Translations under genes and position numbers: made by a program
Shown here: one piece after another, positions 8,376-18,028 of the stretch
Layout: every line of letters starts with the position of its first letter
Numbering within the stretch: position 1 is the first letter of the stretch
Assembly: GCF_004339085.1 (NCBI RefSeq)
Contig: NZ_SMFX01000001.1
Location: 1,620,242-1,684,241, forward strand
Source: Thiogranum longum
GTDB taxonomy: Bacteria; Pseudomonadota; Gammaproteobacteria; DSM-19610
Direction: 5' to 3'
DNA: 64,000 nucleotides
The notes under the pieces: generated by a model
What the model saw: only the letters and a program-made list of their open reading frames with translations
What the model was told of the DNA's origin: nothing
The model's database searches: none

Positions 8376-9101
8376 TTATAAAGCCAGTATTTCCTGTTTG
8401 ATGCAGCCAGGATCCAGTAATTGCTGTTCCGCAAGCCAGTCGACCAGTTCCGTAATCGTATCCAGGCACACCAGCGGGTTATGTTGAAGCAGGCGCTCGG
8501 GGGCGTGTACGCCGTAGTTAACCGCGACAGGGCCTATTCCTGCCTCGTTTGCCATCTTCAGATCGTATTCCGTATCACCAACCATCAGTGCATGGCGTGC
8601 TTCGATCCCGGTTTCCTGCAAAATTTCATTCAGCATTTGCGGGTGGGGTTTTGACCGGGTTTCGTCGGAACAACGAGTCACAGAAAAAAGGTTTCCCAGC
8701 CCGGTATCGGCCAACACCCGGTCCAGGCCGATACGCCCCTTTCCCGTTGCCACACCCAGCATAAACCCTGCGTCTTTTAACAGAGTAAGGGTTTCGCGAC
8801 TGCCGGGAAACAGGTCAGAGTGTTGTGTATCGGAAAACCAGTGATGCCGGTAACGTTCAACGAAACGGGCTGCAAAGTCTTCTTCCCGACCCGGGTACAA
8901 TGTTTCGATGGCTTCATGCAGGCCGAGACCGATAATGTTCCGGCATTCATCGATACTGCGTTCTTCCAGTGCCATATCCTGTATTGATGCCTGTAGCGCA
9001 TGCACGATCTGGGTTTCCGAGTCCATCAGCGTTCCATCCCAGTCAAACACAATCAGCTGCACGGCTGATGGCAGGTTTTTCACTTTATTGTCCGTTTCCA
9101 T
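8376..9101 (-). CDS. HAD-superfamily phosphatase (Gph-like)
   Basis: Haloacid-dehalogenase phosphatase, class IA. Motif I is FDWDGTLMDSE (residues 19-29, nucleophile the first D). Motif II is in VATGKGR, and motif III/IV are KPHP then GDTEYDLKMANEAG. It resembles phosphoglycolate phosphatase and the unnamed hydrolases encoded next to rluC in other gammaproteobacteria. The substrate cannot be read from sequence. It lies 24 nt downstream of rluC and 15 nt upstream of sppA, so the three probably form an operon. Confidence 0.9.
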   Translation of the reverse strand: METDNKVKNLPSAVQLIVFDWDGTLMDSETQIVHALQASIQDMALEERSIDECRNIIGLGLHEAIETLYPGREEDFAARFVERYRHHWFSDTQHSDLFPGSRETLTLLKDAGFMLGVATGKGRIGLDRVLADTGLGNLFSVTRCSDETRSKPHPQMLNEILQETGIEARHALMVGDTEYDLKMANEAGIGPVAVNYGVHAPERLLQHNPLVCLDTITELVDWLAEQQLLDPGCIKQEILAL

Positions 9102-9125
9102 ATTTATGGGCTCTGTATCGGTCCC

Positions 9126-10067
9126 TTACTCCAGTTGTTGAATCAGTTTTCTCAAATCAGGCGCCAGTGGTGCGCTGACTTCGATTTCACGCTGCCGTTC
9201 TTTATCCCTGAATGCGACAAAATGTGCATGTAGAAACAGGCGCTTCAGGCCGAGTTTGCGCAGTTCTCGGTTGAATTCCGCATCCCCGTATTTCGTGTCC
9301 CCGGCCAGCGGGTGTCCTGCGTGGGCGGCATGCACCCGTATCTGGTGTGTGCGGCCTGTTTTAAGTACAGCCTCCATCAGGCTGGCGTTTCCGTAACCTT
9401 CCAGAAAACGGAAATGCGTGAGCGCCACCTTGCCATCCGGGTCTACACGCACAATGCGTTCGCCACCCTGCATCTGGTTCTTGCGTAGCGGCGCATTGAT
9501 TTTCCAGGGTCCCTGGCTCCAGTCACCCCGGGCCAGCAGCAGGTAGCGCTTTTCGACATCGCCGGTGCGTAATAATTCGTGCAATGTACGCAATTCACTG
9601 CGCCGTTTGGCGATCAGCAGACAACCGGAGGTATCGCGATCGAGCCGGTGGACCAGTTCCAGGTAGGGCGCGTCCGGGCGTAACGCGCGCAGGGCCTCGA
9701 TCACGCCGTAACTCAGGCCGCTACCCCCATGCACAGCCATGCCGGCAGGCTTGTCCAGTACCAGCAACCGCTCGTCTTCATAGATAATGCTGTTCGCCAG
9801 CACTTCCACGGCGCCCGCCGTCGGGGCCGGCGCCTGCCTCTCAGCCACCCTGACGGGTGGAATCCGCACCTGGTCACCCGCTTTCAGGCGGTAATCGGCG
9901 CGGATACGCCCACGATTGACGCGCACCTCGCCCTTGCGCAGTAACCGGTAAATTCGGCTTTTCGGTACGCCCTTGAGAACACGCAACAGAAAGTTGTCAA
10001 TCCGCTGCCCGGCCTGCCCGGCGTTGATATCCATCCACTGCACGCTCGGTTTATCAGCATTTTCCAT
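9126..10067 (-). CDS. rluC: 23S rRNA pseudouridine synthase
   Basis: Converts uridines 955, 2504 and 2580 of 23S rRNA (E. coli numbering) to pseudouridine. An S4 RNA-binding domain occupies about residues 15-75 ([22 protein letters not shown]). It is followed by the catalytic domain with HRLDRDTSG, whose central Asp is the nucleophile, and by the [10 protein letters not shown] string. At 313 aa it is full length for RluC. It is transcribed divergently from rne across 452 bp, the arrangement also seen in E. coli. Confidence 0.95.
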   Translation of the reverse strand: MENADKPSVQWMDINAGQAGQRIDNFLLRVLKGVPKSRIYRLLRKGEVRVNRGRIRADYRLKAGDQVRIPPVRVAERQAPAPTAGAVEVLANSIIYEDERLLVLDKPAGMAVHGGSGLSYGVIEALRALRPDAPYLELVHRLDRDTSGCLLIAKRRSELRTLHELLRTGDVEKRYLLLARGDWSQGPWKINAPLRKNQMQGGERIVRVDPDGKVALTHFRFLEGYGNASLMEAVLKTGRTHQIRVHAAHAGHPLAGDTKYGDAEFNRELRKLGLKRLFLHAHFVAFRDKERQREIEVSAPLAPDLRKLIQQLE

Positions 10068-10158
10068 GCGCGGGCATTCTACCAGCGTCGCCCATGGGCT
10101 GCTTGGGATTCTGCACCAATATCATGATATTTGAACGACTTGGAAGTATGATAAGTGT

Positions 10159-10187
10159 TTGATATCACGGGGTTGGACTGCTATAGT
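10159..10187 (+). promoter_or_regulatory. Sigma-70 promoter of rne
   Basis: TTGATA (10159-10164), a 17-bp spacer and TATAGT (10182-10187) form a near-consensus promoter pointing at rne. The predicted start is near 10194, giving an untranslated leader of about 325 nt. This is the best promoter match in the 452-bp gap between rluC and rne. Confidence 0.75.
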
Positions 10188-10193
10188 CAGAGT

Positions 10194-10519
10194 CGCTCGC
10201 GTTGCCGCACATCAATAAGGTGTAAGTATACGGCTGCCGACACGTGAACCCTATTCGTTTCCTTCGGACAACTGCAATACATAATGTCCGGGGATCGAGC
10301 AGAAGCCTTGTGGCTTCTACTGTTTTTTCATCAACGAACAACGACAGGTTGCTCCTGTGACATTAACGATAGTTATGATTTCCGGCCTGCTTGCCGGATC
10401 GGCATTCTGGTTGATCCGATCCTCCGGCGCACCTCGTATTGTGCGCCGTTATGAGCTTGTGCCGGTGCATATCACCGACTATCGCTACGCCATGGTAGAG
10501 CGCATGAGAGAAAATCCCA
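10194..10519 (+). promoter_or_regulatory. Structured 5' leader of rne
   Basis: This gene-free leader holds three clear hairpins. CGGACA (10265-10270) pairs with TGTCCG (10285-10290). AGAAGCC (10301-10307) pairs with GGCTTCT (10312-10318) around a TTGT loop, followed four bases later by TTTTTT. CCGGATCGG (10394-10402) pairs with CCGATCCTCCGG (10416-10427, one bulge). E. coli rne also has a leader of about 360 nt whose hairpins let RNase E control its own mRNA. The same autoregulation is inferred here; the middle hairpin plus U-run could also attenuate transcription. Confidence 0.6.
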
Positions 10520-12997
10520 ATGAAGCGTATGCTAATCAATGCCACGCAACCCGAAGAGCTGCGCGTGGCTCTGGTCGACGGCCAGAAACTCTTCGATCTC
10601 GATATTGAGGTACCCGCCCGCGGCCAGAAAAAGTCTAACGTATACAAAGGTAAAATAACCCGCATCGAGCCCAGCCTCGAAGCAGCCTTTGTTGACTACG
10701 GCGCCGAGCGCCACGGCTTCCTGCCCATGAAGGAAGTTGCCCGCACCTACTTCCGCGAAGGCGCCACTGAAGGCAGTGGTCGTGTATCGATCAAGGACGC
10801 CCTGCGCGAAGGCCAGGAGATCATCGTCCAGGTCGAGAAGGAAGAGCGTGGTAACAAAGGCGCCGCCCTGACCACTTTCATCAGTCTTGCCGGTCGCTAC
10901 CTGGTACTGATGCCCAACAATCCCCGTGCCGGTGGCGTATCACGCCGAATCGAAGGCGAGGACCGTAGCGTCGTACGCGACGCCATGGCGCAACTGAACT
11001 ACCCGGACACCATGGGCCTGATTGTGCGCACTGCCGGTGTCGGTCGTCAAAGCGAAGAACTGCAGTGGGACCTGGATTACCTGATCCACCTGTGGGAATC
11101 CATTGCCAAGGCCAGTGAAGAACGCCCGGCGCCCTTCCTGATTTACCAGGAAAGCAATGTCATTATTCGTGCCTTGCGCGATCACCTTCGCAGCGATATC
11201 GGTGAAATCCTTATCGACGACAAGGAAGTGCACCAGCGCGCCATCGAATTCATGACCCAGGTCATGCCGCACAATCTGCCCAAGCTGAAGCTTTACGATG
11301 ATCCGGTTCCGCTGTTTTCGCGCTACCAGATAGAAAGCCAGATCGAGTCCGCCTTCCAGCGCGAAGTGACACTTCCGGCCGGCGGCGCCATTGTGATCGA
11401 TCATACCGAGGCGCTGATTTCGATCGACATCAACTCGGCACGCGCCACCAAAGGCAGCGATATCGAGGAAACGGCACTCAATACCAATCTCGAAGCTGCC
11501 GACGAAATTGCTCGCCAGCTACGCCTGCGTGATATGGGCGGCCTGATCGTGATCGACTTCATCGATATGCAGCCAACCAAGCACCAGCGCGAAGTGGAGA
11601 ACCGTTTGCGTGATGCTTTACGCATTGACCGTGCGCGCGTGCAGGTTGGTCGTATCTCGCGTTTCGGTCTGTTGGAGATGTCACGTCAACGACTGCGCCC
11701 GTCACTGGGTGAATCCAGCCAGATTGTCTGTCCACGTTGTAATGGCCAGGGTACCGTGCGTGGCGTTGAGTCACTGGCACTGTCGATTCTTCGTATCATT
11801 GAAGAAGATGCCATGAAGGATAAAACCGGGCGCATCATTGCGCATGTCCCGGTCGATGTCGGAACCTACCTGCTGAATGAAAAACGCGACATCCTTTTCA
11901 ACCTGGAACAGCGACACAAGCTGAGTGTTACGCTGATTCCCACCCCCAGCCTGGAAACACCACACTATGAAATCAAACGTGTTCGTGCAGATGAACTGGG
12001 TGGTGAAGAAGGTGCTACCAGCCACAAACTGATTCCGGAGACCCAGGAAACCGATATCACGGCCACGCTACGCGAAAACAAGGCACCGGAAGTTGAAAAA
12101 GCAGCGGTACAGTCCATTGCGCCTGCCGCACCTGCCCCGGCACCGGCACCTGTTGCACAGCCAGCTGCAACGCCGGCAACCGGCCTGATACGGCGACTGT
12201 GGAAAAACCTGTTTGGAAAAACTGTCGAAATCGAGGAAGAGAAAAAGCCTGAACCACAACCGCGCAGCCGCTCACGTGGCGGTAACCGCGGCGGGCGCAA
12301 CCGATCCGGTAATGCCAGGCGTAGTCAGGGAGCCCGTCGTAACGAAGGTGAAAAACGTGAAGCCTCCGACAACCCGCCACAGGGACAAAAACCCCGTCGG
12401 CGTAACGACAATGCCGGAAAGAAAGACAGCAAAGAAGCCGCCAAAGAGAAGGACGCGGTTGAAAAAACAGATGCGTCGAAAGCCACAGCTGAACAGAAGG
12501 CCACGCCAGAACAGAACAAGGGACAGGGTCAACAACGCAGCCGGCGTGGCCGGCGTGGCGGACGCCGTCGGTCCAGTCAGCGTCGCGATGGTAATACCAC
12601 CCAGAATCCGCAAAATACAGATTCCGGTGATGCAGCAGGCAATGTCACCAAACAACAGGGTAAGCCTGCTACAGGCAACACCCCTGCAGGCGGTGAAGAC
12701 GGAAACCGGACTGCCACGGCAAAGGCTTCTACATCAGAATCCGGCCAGGCAGAGACCGGTCGATCCCGACGCAAGCCACAGTCAGAACCACCGGCAAAGA
12801 CTCCCGGGACTGACGCCCGTCTGACAGCAAAACCTGATAGTACTCCGAAACCTGCAAGTGGCACGCCGACTGACGCGCCAAAACTGCCGGCTGTCAGTGC
12901 GCCAAAACCCGTAGCGACGGTGGCTGATAAAAAAGAGTCAGCACCAAAGCCAGCGGCGGCCGCTGCTGACAAACCCGGCACTATGGGTGACGAGTGA
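10520..12997 (+). CDS. rne: Ribonuclease E
   Basis: Essential endoribonuclease of mRNA decay and rRNA/tRNA processing, and scaffold of the degradosome. The start [10 protein letters not shown] is the family's canonical N-terminus. An S1 domain spans about residues 37-120. The DNase I-like catalytic part holds the two metal aspartates in SIDINSA (about D303) and VIDFIDM (about D346). The zinc-link CPRCNGQGT lies near residue 403. Beyond about residue 510 the protein is low-complexity: Ala/Pro stretches, an Arg/Gly-rich block ([12 protein letters not shown]) and long Lys/Glu and Pro/Thr runs, typical of the disordered scaffold half. At 825 aa it is shorter than E. coli RNase E, by a shorter C-terminal half. 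Confidence 0.97.
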   Translation: MKRMLINATQPEELRVALVDGQKLFDLDIEVPARGQKKSNVYKGKITRIEPSLEAAFVDYGAERHGFLPMKEVARTYFREGATEGSGRVSIKDALREGQEIIVQVEKEERGNKGAALTTFISLAGRYLVLMPNNPRAGGVSRRIEGEDRSVVRDAMAQLNYPDTMGLIVRTAGVGRQSEELQWDLDYLIHLWESIAKASEERPAPFLIYQESNVIIRALRDHLRSDIGEILIDDKEVHQRAIEFMTQVMPHNLPKLKLYDDPVPLFSRYQIESQIESAFQREVTLPAGGAIVIDHTEALISIDINSARATKGSDIEETALNTNLEAADEIARQLRLRDMGGLIVIDFIDMQPTKHQREVENRLRDALRIDRARVQVGRISRFGLLEMSRQRLRPSLGESSQIVCPRCNGQGTVRGVESLALSILRIIEEDAMKDKTGRIIAHVPVDVGTYLLNEKRDILFNLEQRHKLSVTLIPTPSLETPHYEIKRVRADELGGEEGATSHKLIPETQETDITATLRENKAPEVEKAAVQSIAPAAPAPAPAPVAQPAATPATGLIRRLWKNLFGKTVEIEEEKKPEPQPRSRSRGGNRGGRNRSGNARRSQGARRNEGEKREASDNPPQGQKPRRRNDNAGKKDSKEAAKEKDAVEKTDASKATAEQKATPEQNKGQGQQRSRRGRRGGRRRSSQRRDGNTTQNPQNTDSGDAAGNVTKQQGKPATGNTPAGGEDGNRTATAKASTSESGQAETGRSRRKPQSEPPAKTPGTDARLTAKPDSTPKPASGTPTDAPKLPAVSAPKPVATVADKKESAPKPAAAAADKPGTMGDE

Positions 12998-13048
12998 TTT
13001 CAGACGCACACTCACCTGAATAACGGCGGTGAATTTGTCAGTGCTTTA

Positions 13049-13534
13049 TTAACTGACTTCGATCCGTTGACGTATTTCTTCCAGCAAACCCTGCGCACCG
13101 TCCTCGACCATATCGAGGACGCGCTCGAATCCTTGAGCACCGCCATAATACGGGTCTGGCACATCACCATGCTGGCTGGTTTCGGCAAACTCCAGTAGCA
13201 GCCGGACGCGCTCCTGATAGTGTGCCGGGCAGATTGCACGCAGTTCATCAAGATTGTCATGATCCATAGCCAGTACATAGTCGAATGACTCAAAGTCATG
13301 TTCACGAACACGACGCGCGCGCTGCGAGGTAAGGTCAATGCCTCGTCCGGCCGCCGCCTGGGTAGCACGGCGATCCGGTGGTTCACCGACGTGGTAGGCA
13401 TGAGTGCCTGCGGAGTCGATATCGACATGTGCAGCGAGGCCCGCCTCTTCTACCAGGCGCTCAAACACACCCTGGGCGGTCGGCGAACGACAAATATTGC
13501 CCATACATACAAACAATACCTTTGTTTTACTCAT
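13049..13534 (-). CDS. Low-molecular-weight protein-tyrosine phosphatase
   Basis: 161-aa cytoplasmic phosphatase with the P-loop C-x5-R near the N-terminus (VCMGNICRSPTA, residues 9-20) and the acid/base loop DPYYGG near residue 120. Homologs dephosphorylate bacterial tyrosine kinases that control exopolysaccharide, but no such kinase is in the window. In Pseudomonas the equivalent gene sits between kdsB and murB beside rne; here murB is absent. A good ribosome-binding site (AGGAAAGG) precedes the ATG at 13534. Confidence 0.93.
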   Translation of the reverse strand: MSKTKVLFVCMGNICRSPTAQGVFERLVEEAGLAAHVDIDSAGTHAYHVGEPPDRRATQAAAGRGIDLTSQRARRVREHDFESFDYVLAMDHDNLDELRAICPAHYQERVRLLLEFAETSQHGDVPDPYYGGAQGFERVLDMVEDGAQGLLEEIRQRIEVS

Positions 13535-13561
13535 GGTTATAAACCTTTCCTAATGTGTTTT

Positions 13562-13589
13562 ATCTTACCTGGTATTCATTATCGCGCAA
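13562..13589 (-). promoter_or_regulatory. Putative promoter of the tyrosine phosphatase gene
   Basis: On the minus strand TTGCGC (13589-13584), 16 bp, TAAGAT (13567-13562). It is a moderate match placed 28 bp before the start codon at 13534. It overlaps the region that would hold the divergent promoter of the gene at 13615. Confidence 0.4.
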
Positions 13590-13602
13590 TCAGATTGTCC
13601 GT

Positions 13603-13608
13603 TACAAT
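13603..13608 (+). promoter_or_regulatory. -10-like element just before the 13615 gene
   Basis: TACAAT ends six bases before the ATG at 13615, so transcription would begin at or next to the start codon (leaderless mRNA). No convincing -35 is seen, and no Shine-Dalgarno precedes the ATG. Confidence 0.35.
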
Positions 13609-13614
13609 GCGGCA

Positions 13615-13887
13615 ATGATTGAAGAAGCACTCAAGCACCGGTTACGCAGCCTGGTAGGGCACAAGGTGGAATATTGTGGTCAGCAATGCCGGGTTATTGA
13701 GGTGCTGGATTCCGAGCAGGCACTGGTCGTCCAGTGCATGTCACAAACGGTATCGGCTGTGATTCAGGGCAACCAGTACGGTGAAGCAACGCGACGGGTA
13801 CAGGCCTGCCACACCATCAGGCTATACGATGAAACAAACCAGCTGGATCCGGACATCGATCATTGGCTGAATCAGGCTTCACTCTGA
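13615..13887 (+). CDS. Unknown small protein, 90 aa
   Basis: No family recognised. The N-terminal 60 residues (MIEEALKHRL, KVEYCGQQCRVIEVLD, ALVVQCM) look like a small beta-rich fold with three cysteines, and the C-terminus is acidic. The frame also runs upstream to 13555, but that extension has no ribosome-binding site; the ATG at 13615, next to a TACAAT element, is preferred. Its end overlaps the convergent kdsB end by 16 bp. It sits where Pseudomonas-type genomes carry other genes between kdsB and rne. Coding potential looks real but expression is unproven. Confidence 0.6.
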   Translation: MIEEALKHRLRSLVGHKVEYCGQQCRVIEVLDSEQALVVQCMSQTVSAVIQGNQYGEATRRVQACHTIRLYDETNQLDPDIDHWLNQASL

Positions 13888-14651
13888 CGCGCCCTGAGCA
13901 GTTCTTCTGCAATCACCAGATCGTCCTCGGTGTCGACACCCGGACCGGGGCGCTGTCCGGCTTCCGCCACGTGAACGCGTTCGCCGTACCAGAGCGCCCT
14001 TAATTGCTCGAGCTGTTCCGCCTGCTCTAGTGGACAAGGCCGCATTTCCACATAACGATTCAGATAACCGACCCGATACGCATAAATACCGATATGGCGC
14101 AGTGGCATGATACCGATCGGTAATGCCTTGACATCATCCATCAGTAAATCGCGGTCCCAGGGTATCGGCGCACGACTGAAATACAACGCAAAGCCTGCCT
14201 TGTCCCTGACCACCTTGACCACATTCGGGTCAAAGAACTCACCAGCAGCCACCAATGGCGTAGCTACAGTGGCTATTGATGCCTCACTGTTGCCGGCAAG
14301 ATCATTGGCTACCTGGTCGATCAGGCCTGGCGGCATCAACGGCTCATCACCCTGCACATTGACGACAATCGTGTCAGCGGACCAGCCCAGCGAGGTAACC
14401 ACTTCGCCGAGCCTGTCGGTACCGCTGGCATGGGTAGTCGCCGTCATGCACACTTCGGCGCCGAATTCCCGTGCTGCTTTTTCTATGCGCTCGTCGTCAG
14501 TGGCAATAACAATCTGGTCTGCACCACACCGCCCTGCCGCTTCCCAGACATGCTGCAACATAGGTTTGCCGATCAGTTCCCGCAATGGTTTACCAGGCAA
14601 CCGGGTTGAGGCATAACGCGCCGGTATTACAACTTTAAAAGAATGACTCAT
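13872..14651 (-). CDS. kdsB: 3-deoxy-manno-octulosonate cytidylyltransferase
   Basis: Activates Kdo to CMP-Kdo for the inner core of lipopolysaccharide. The nucleotide-binding N-terminus VIPARYASTRLPGKPL is at residues 8-23, followed by IVIATDDERI, VQGDEPLMP and EHVDTEDD-like GVDTEDDLVIAEEL near the end. The length of 259 aa is typical. It is the last gene of the envelope operon, 16 nt after ycaR. Confidence 0.96.
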   Translation of the reverse strand: MSHSFKVVIPARYASTRLPGKPLRELIGKPMLQHVWEAAGRCGADQIVIATDDERIEKAAREFGAEVCMTATTHASGTDRLGEVVTSLGWSADTIVVNVQGDEPLMPPGLIDQVANDLAGNSEASIATVATPLVAAGEFFDPNVVKVVRDKAGFALYFSRAPIPWDRDLLMDDVKALPIGIMPLRHIGIYAYRVGYLNRYVEMRPCPLEQAEQLEQLRALWYGERVHVAEAGQRPGPGVDTEDDLVIAEELLRARQSEA

Positions 14652-14667
14652 TGTCCCCCCCTGGCAT

Positions 14668-14856
14668 TCAGGACGCCTGGATTTCTTCTTCCGCCGGAAG
14701 TTCGCGGGCTTCTTCTTCGAGCATAACGGGGATATCGTCGCGTATCGGGTAAGCGAGTCGATCCACCTTGCAAATCAGCTCCTGTTTTTCCTTGTCGTAA
14801 ACCAGGGGCCCCTTGCAGACCGGGCAAGCCAGAATATCGAGCAGTTTTTTATCCAC
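14668..14856 (-). CDS. ycaR: Trm112-family small zinc protein (YcaR)
   Basis: 62-residue protein beginning [18 protein letters not shown], the signature of the Trm112/YcaR family, with a CxxC pair (11, 14) and a further Cys in ELICKVD. Eukaryotic Trm112 activates methyltransferases; the bacterial role is unsettled. Its start overlaps the end of lpxK by 8 nt and kdsB follows, the usual lpxK-ycaR-kdsB order. Confidence 0.92.
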   Translation of the reverse strand: MDKKLLDILACPVCKGPLVYDKEKQELICKVDRLAYPIRDDIPVMLEEEARELPAEEEIQAS

Positions 14857-15853
14857 AATATTTTTTCCGTTTCAGGGTTTCAAGCAACCATTTTGTAAAT
14901 GCCGGCCCGGGATTCAGTTCAAGTGGCACATACCAGCAGTTTTTGCCTGCGAATGCACGACATTTTACCGCGTCTTTTGCTGTCATTAAAACCGGGAAAT
15001 CATCATCAAAGCGGATATCCGCTTCAATAAACGGGTGATGATCTCCAAAATGACGTGTGTCGGGCTGCAAACCCTGTGCATTCAACATTCCGAAAAATCG
15101 CCCAGGATTACTGATCCCCGCAACCGCGTGGCAGGGCTGGTTAGCAAAGGACCCTAGTGGGCGCCTGTTGTGCGGATCCAGCAGGTTGATTGCATCTCCT
15201 GGTTCGCTGGCAATATGAAAGCCCGCCTCCGGGTGCTCACCCAGCGCAACAGTTGTGTCCACCTGTTGCAGGCGTGAGACTGGTTCCCGGAGAGGTCCTG
15301 CAGGCAGGCAATGCCTGTTACCAAAACCACGCAACGGGTCGATCATGACTATCTCGATATCACGGCCCAGCTGTTCGTGTTGCAAACCATCATCGCTGAC
15401 CAACACATCCACAGGGTTCTCAGCCAGTAAAGCGCGTGCCGCCGCCAGCCGGTCAGATCCGGCATAGACAGGCACAGCACAGGATTGCGCAAGTAATACA
15501 GCTTCATCACCACTGGCATACGGATCGCTGTCTGCTGTGACCCGGTGTGGCCAGTTGGCGGCTTTTCCACCATAACCCCGCGTGATAATACCGACATGAA
15601 GACCTTGCTCTGACAACAAACATACCAACGCTGTAACAAACGGTGTTTTACCCGTGCCACCCACCGTCAGGTTTCCTACCACGACAGTCGTCACACCCGG
15701 GTGTATGGCGGGTAACAATCCTGCCCTGCGTGCCTTTCGTCTGATCCTCACCAGCGTACAATATAAACAGGATAACGGCATCAACCAGGCAGGTGGTGGT
15801 GTCTCCGCATACCAGATACGGTTGAGCCAGTGTTCCAGGTTATCGCGGATCAT
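14849..15853 (-). CDS. lpxK: Tetraacyldisaccharide 4'-kinase
   Basis: Phosphorylates the 4' position of the lipid A precursor at the inner face of the cytoplasmic membrane. Walker A is [14 protein letters not shown] (about residues 57-70), and the catalytic DDGLQH motif appears as [11 protein letters not shown]. At 334 aa it is full length. It starts in an ATGA overlap with the end of msbA, so kinase and lipid A flippase are translationally coupled. Confidence 0.96.
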   Translation of the reverse strand: MIRDNLEHWLNRIWYAETPPPAWLMPLSCLYCTLVRIRRKARRAGLLPAIHPGVTTVVVGNLTVGGTGKTPFVTALVCLLSEQGLHVGIITRGYGGKAANWPHRVTADSDPYASGDEAVLLAQSCAVPVYAGSDRLAAARALLAENPVDVLVSDDGLQHEQLGRDIEIVMIDPLRGFGNRHCLPAGPLREPVSRLQQVDTTVALGEHPEAGFHIASEPGDAINLLDPHNRRPLGSFANQPCHAVAGISNPGRFFGMLNAQGLQPDTRHFGDHHPFIEADIRFDDDFPVLMTAKDAVKCRAFAGKNCWYVPLELNPGPAFTKWLLETLKRKKYCG

Positions 15854-17616
15854 GTCAGCCGTGAATCGCTGAATTGCAACCGGTACAGATCAGCATAAAC
15901 GCCCCGTTTTGCCAGCAGTTCCGAATGCGTTCCACTTTCTGCCAGTGCCCCTTTCTCCAGTACCAGGATGCGATCGGCATGTTCTACCGTGGACAGGCGA
16001 TGGGCAATGACCAGCGATGTACGTTTCTGCATCAACTGTTCCAGCGCATCGTGCACCAGTCTTTCTGACACACTGTCGAGTGCGGAGGTTGCTTCATCCA
16101 TTACCAGTATCGGCGCATCCTTGAGTATGGTGCGGGCAATCGCCAGGCGCTGACGCTGTCCACCTGATAATAATGCACCACGATCACCGATTCGTGTATC
16201 AAGCCCCTGTGGCAGTTCGTTGATAAAATCCATCGCATGCGCAGATTCCGCCGCCGCAATAATTTCCTGCTCGCTGGCGTCCGCCAGACTGCCAAAGGCG
16301 ATATTGTTACGGATGGTATCGTTAAACAGAATCACCTCCTGCCCCACCATGCCGATCTGACTACGCAGGTCGGCGCGTCGGTAGTCTCTCAGGTCCCGAC
16401 CATCGAGCAACACGCTACCACTGACGGGGTCATGGAAGCGCACCAGCAATTGCGCCAGCGTGGATTTTCCACTGCCTGAATGACCGACCAGCGCCACGCG
16501 CTGGCCGGGTTCGATAAGAAAAGAAAGATGCTCAATAACATTGCCCTTGTGTTCATCGTAGGCAAACGAGACATCACGGAATTCTATGGCGCCACGTACC
16601 CGTGACAACCTCGCGTTGCCGCCCGGGTCTTCGTTCTCCTCGTCCAGCACAGCAAAGATACTGCGCGCCGCCGCCACACCCCGCTGCACGGACGCGTTGA
16701 TGTTGGTCAGCCGTTTCATGGGTTGCATCAATAACATCATGGCCGCAATGAAGGAGACAAAGCTGCCGACACTGATTTCGCTGGCGACCGACTCCAGTGT
16801 GGTCAGATACACTACCAGGGCCAGAATGCAGGCCGCTATAAACTGGATAACCGGTGTGCTGGCACCGGCCACGGCAGCCATTCTGAGGTGCAGTTTACGA
16901 TTGCGTTCATTCACACCACGAAAACGGGACTCCTGCCAGCGTTCCGCGTTAAATGTCTTGATCAGGCGGTGCCCGTGAATGGCTTCGTCGCTAAACTGTG
17001 TCAGTTCGCCCATCGAATCCTGGATACGTTTACTGATACGCCGGAAACGACGGCTGACATAGCGGATCAGAAGGACCAGCACCGGTCCGACCAGCAGAAA
17101 CAACAGCGTCAGCCAGCCACTGATCCAGAACATATAGCCGAGCAGAAATAACAGTGTCAGCGAGTCACGGATCAGGATTGTCACTGCATTGGTACTGGCC
17201 TCTGCAACCTGCTCGACATCAAAGGTCAGTCGTGACAACAAACGGCCGGCCGTGTTTCGATCATAGTAACTGGCCGGCAGGCGCAGGAATTTGTGGAACA
17301 GTTCTTCACGTAGTTGACTGATGACTCGCCGGCTGATCAGCGCCATACCGTAGCGTGATGCAAAGCCCGCCAGCCCCCGAAACAGAAACAGCAGGATCAG
17401 GGCGATGGGAACAAGACGGATAGTAGCCGGATCACGCTCGATAAAATTACCGTCGAGCATGGGTTTCATAAGGGCAGCAAAACCGGTCTCGGTAGCCGCC
17501 ACCAGCACCATTGCCACGACAGCACCGGCGAAGATGCGCCAGTGTGGTCTGGCGTAAGTCAGCAGTCGTCGGTAAGGCCCGGTTACCGAAACAGCAACCG
17601 GTTCACTCTCCGCCAT
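15850..17616 (-). CDS. msbA: Lipid A export ABC transporter MsbA
   Basis: Homodimeric flippase moving lipid A-core across the inner membrane. An N-terminal six-helix domain occupies about residues 1-320, then an ATPase with Walker [13 protein letters not shown], signature LLSGGQRQRLAIA and Walker B ILVMDEATSALD. The open frame extends to 17718 inside exbD, but that part reads as out-of-frame exbD. The ATG at 17616 (MAESEPVAV) gives 588 aa, the family length, and a 14-bp overlap with exbD. Its place between exbD and lpxK fits lipopolysaccharide assembly. Confidence 0.94.
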   Translation of the reverse strand: MAESEPVAVSVTGPYRRLLTYARPHWRIFAGAVVAMVLVAATETGFAALMKPMLDGNFIERDPATIRLVPIALILLFLFRGLAGFASRYGMALISRRVISQLREELFHKFLRLPASYYDRNTAGRLLSRLTFDVEQVAEASTNAVTILIRDSLTLLFLLGYMFWISGWLTLLFLLVGPVLVLLIRYVSRRFRRISKRIQDSMGELTQFSDEAIHGHRLIKTFNAERWQESRFRGVNERNRKLHLRMAAVAGASTPVIQFIAACILALVVYLTTLESVASEISVGSFVSFIAAMMLLMQPMKRLTNINASVQRGVAAARSIFAVLDEENEDPGGNARLSRVRGAIEFRDVSFAYDEHKGNVIEHLSFLIEPGQRVALVGHSGSGKSTLAQLLVRFHDPVSGSVLLDGRDLRDYRRADLRSQIGMVGQEVILFNDTIRNNIAFGSLADASEQEIIAAAESAHAMDFINELPQGLDTRIGDRGALLSGGQRQRLAIARTILKDAPILVMDEATSALDSVSERLVHDALEQLMQKRTSLVIAHRLSTVEHADRILVLEKGALAESGTHSELLAKRGVYADLYRLQFSDSRLT

Positions 17617-18028
17617 TTTCAGGTTGGTTGGTCGCCAGGGACATCTGCTCGAGTCCCAGCTGCGAGGTGGCATCCATGGCGCGGATGACGGCTTCGTAGG
17701 GTGATGTGCGATCAGCACGAATCACAACCGGCATTTCTTTTTTGTCACCCATGAACTTGCGAATCGCACCTTTCAGCGTTTCCAGTTCGTTATTGACCAC
17801 CTGTTCTCCACCAATGAAGAAGTGCCCTTCGGCATCGATCAGGATTTCCAGCACCTCATCGCGCTCTTCCGCGACGTCGGCGCTGGCTTCCGGAAGTTCG
17901 ATCTTGATTTCGGATTCGCGCTGAAAGGTGGTAGACACCATAAAAAATATCAGCAGGATAAAGACGACATCGATGAGCGGTGTCAGGTTGACCTCCGGTT
18001 CATCGGTTGGCGTCTGGCGCAGCTTCAC
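17603..18028 (-). CDS. exbD: ExbD/TolR-family proton-channel partner
   Basis: 141-aa inner-membrane protein with one N-terminal transmembrane helix (LIDVVFILLIFFMVSTTF, about residues 18-35) containing the family's essential Asp in PLIDVVF, and a periplasmic C-terminal domain. It works with ExbB to couple proton flow to an envelope partner. It starts with GTG in a GTGA overlap with exbB. No TonB is encoded nearby; the ExbBD pair next to comEC and lpxK is a recurrent gammaproteobacterial arrangement. Confidence 0.92.
   Translation of the reverse strand: MKLRQTPTDEPEVNLTPLIDVVFILLIFFMVSTTFQRESEIKIELPEASADVAEERDEVLEILIDAEGHFFIGGEQVVNNELETLKGAIRKFMGDKKEMPVVIRADRTSPYEAVIRAMDATSQLGLEQMSLATNQPENGGE

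Noticed and set aside
10357-10608. 83-aa frame in the rne leader
   Set aside because: It overlaps the rne start and a leader hairpin (10394-10427), has no good ribosome-binding site and no family resemblance; the conserved RNase E start at 10520 is clearly the real gene.
12272-12981. Several 100-200-aa frames on both strands inside the end of rne
   Set aside because: Low-complexity shadows produced by the Arg/Lys/Pro-rich RNase E tail; no independent signals.
17617-17718. 34-residue N-terminal extension of msbA
   Set aside because: It reads exbD sequence in another frame; the 17616 start gives the family length and a usual 14-bp overlap.
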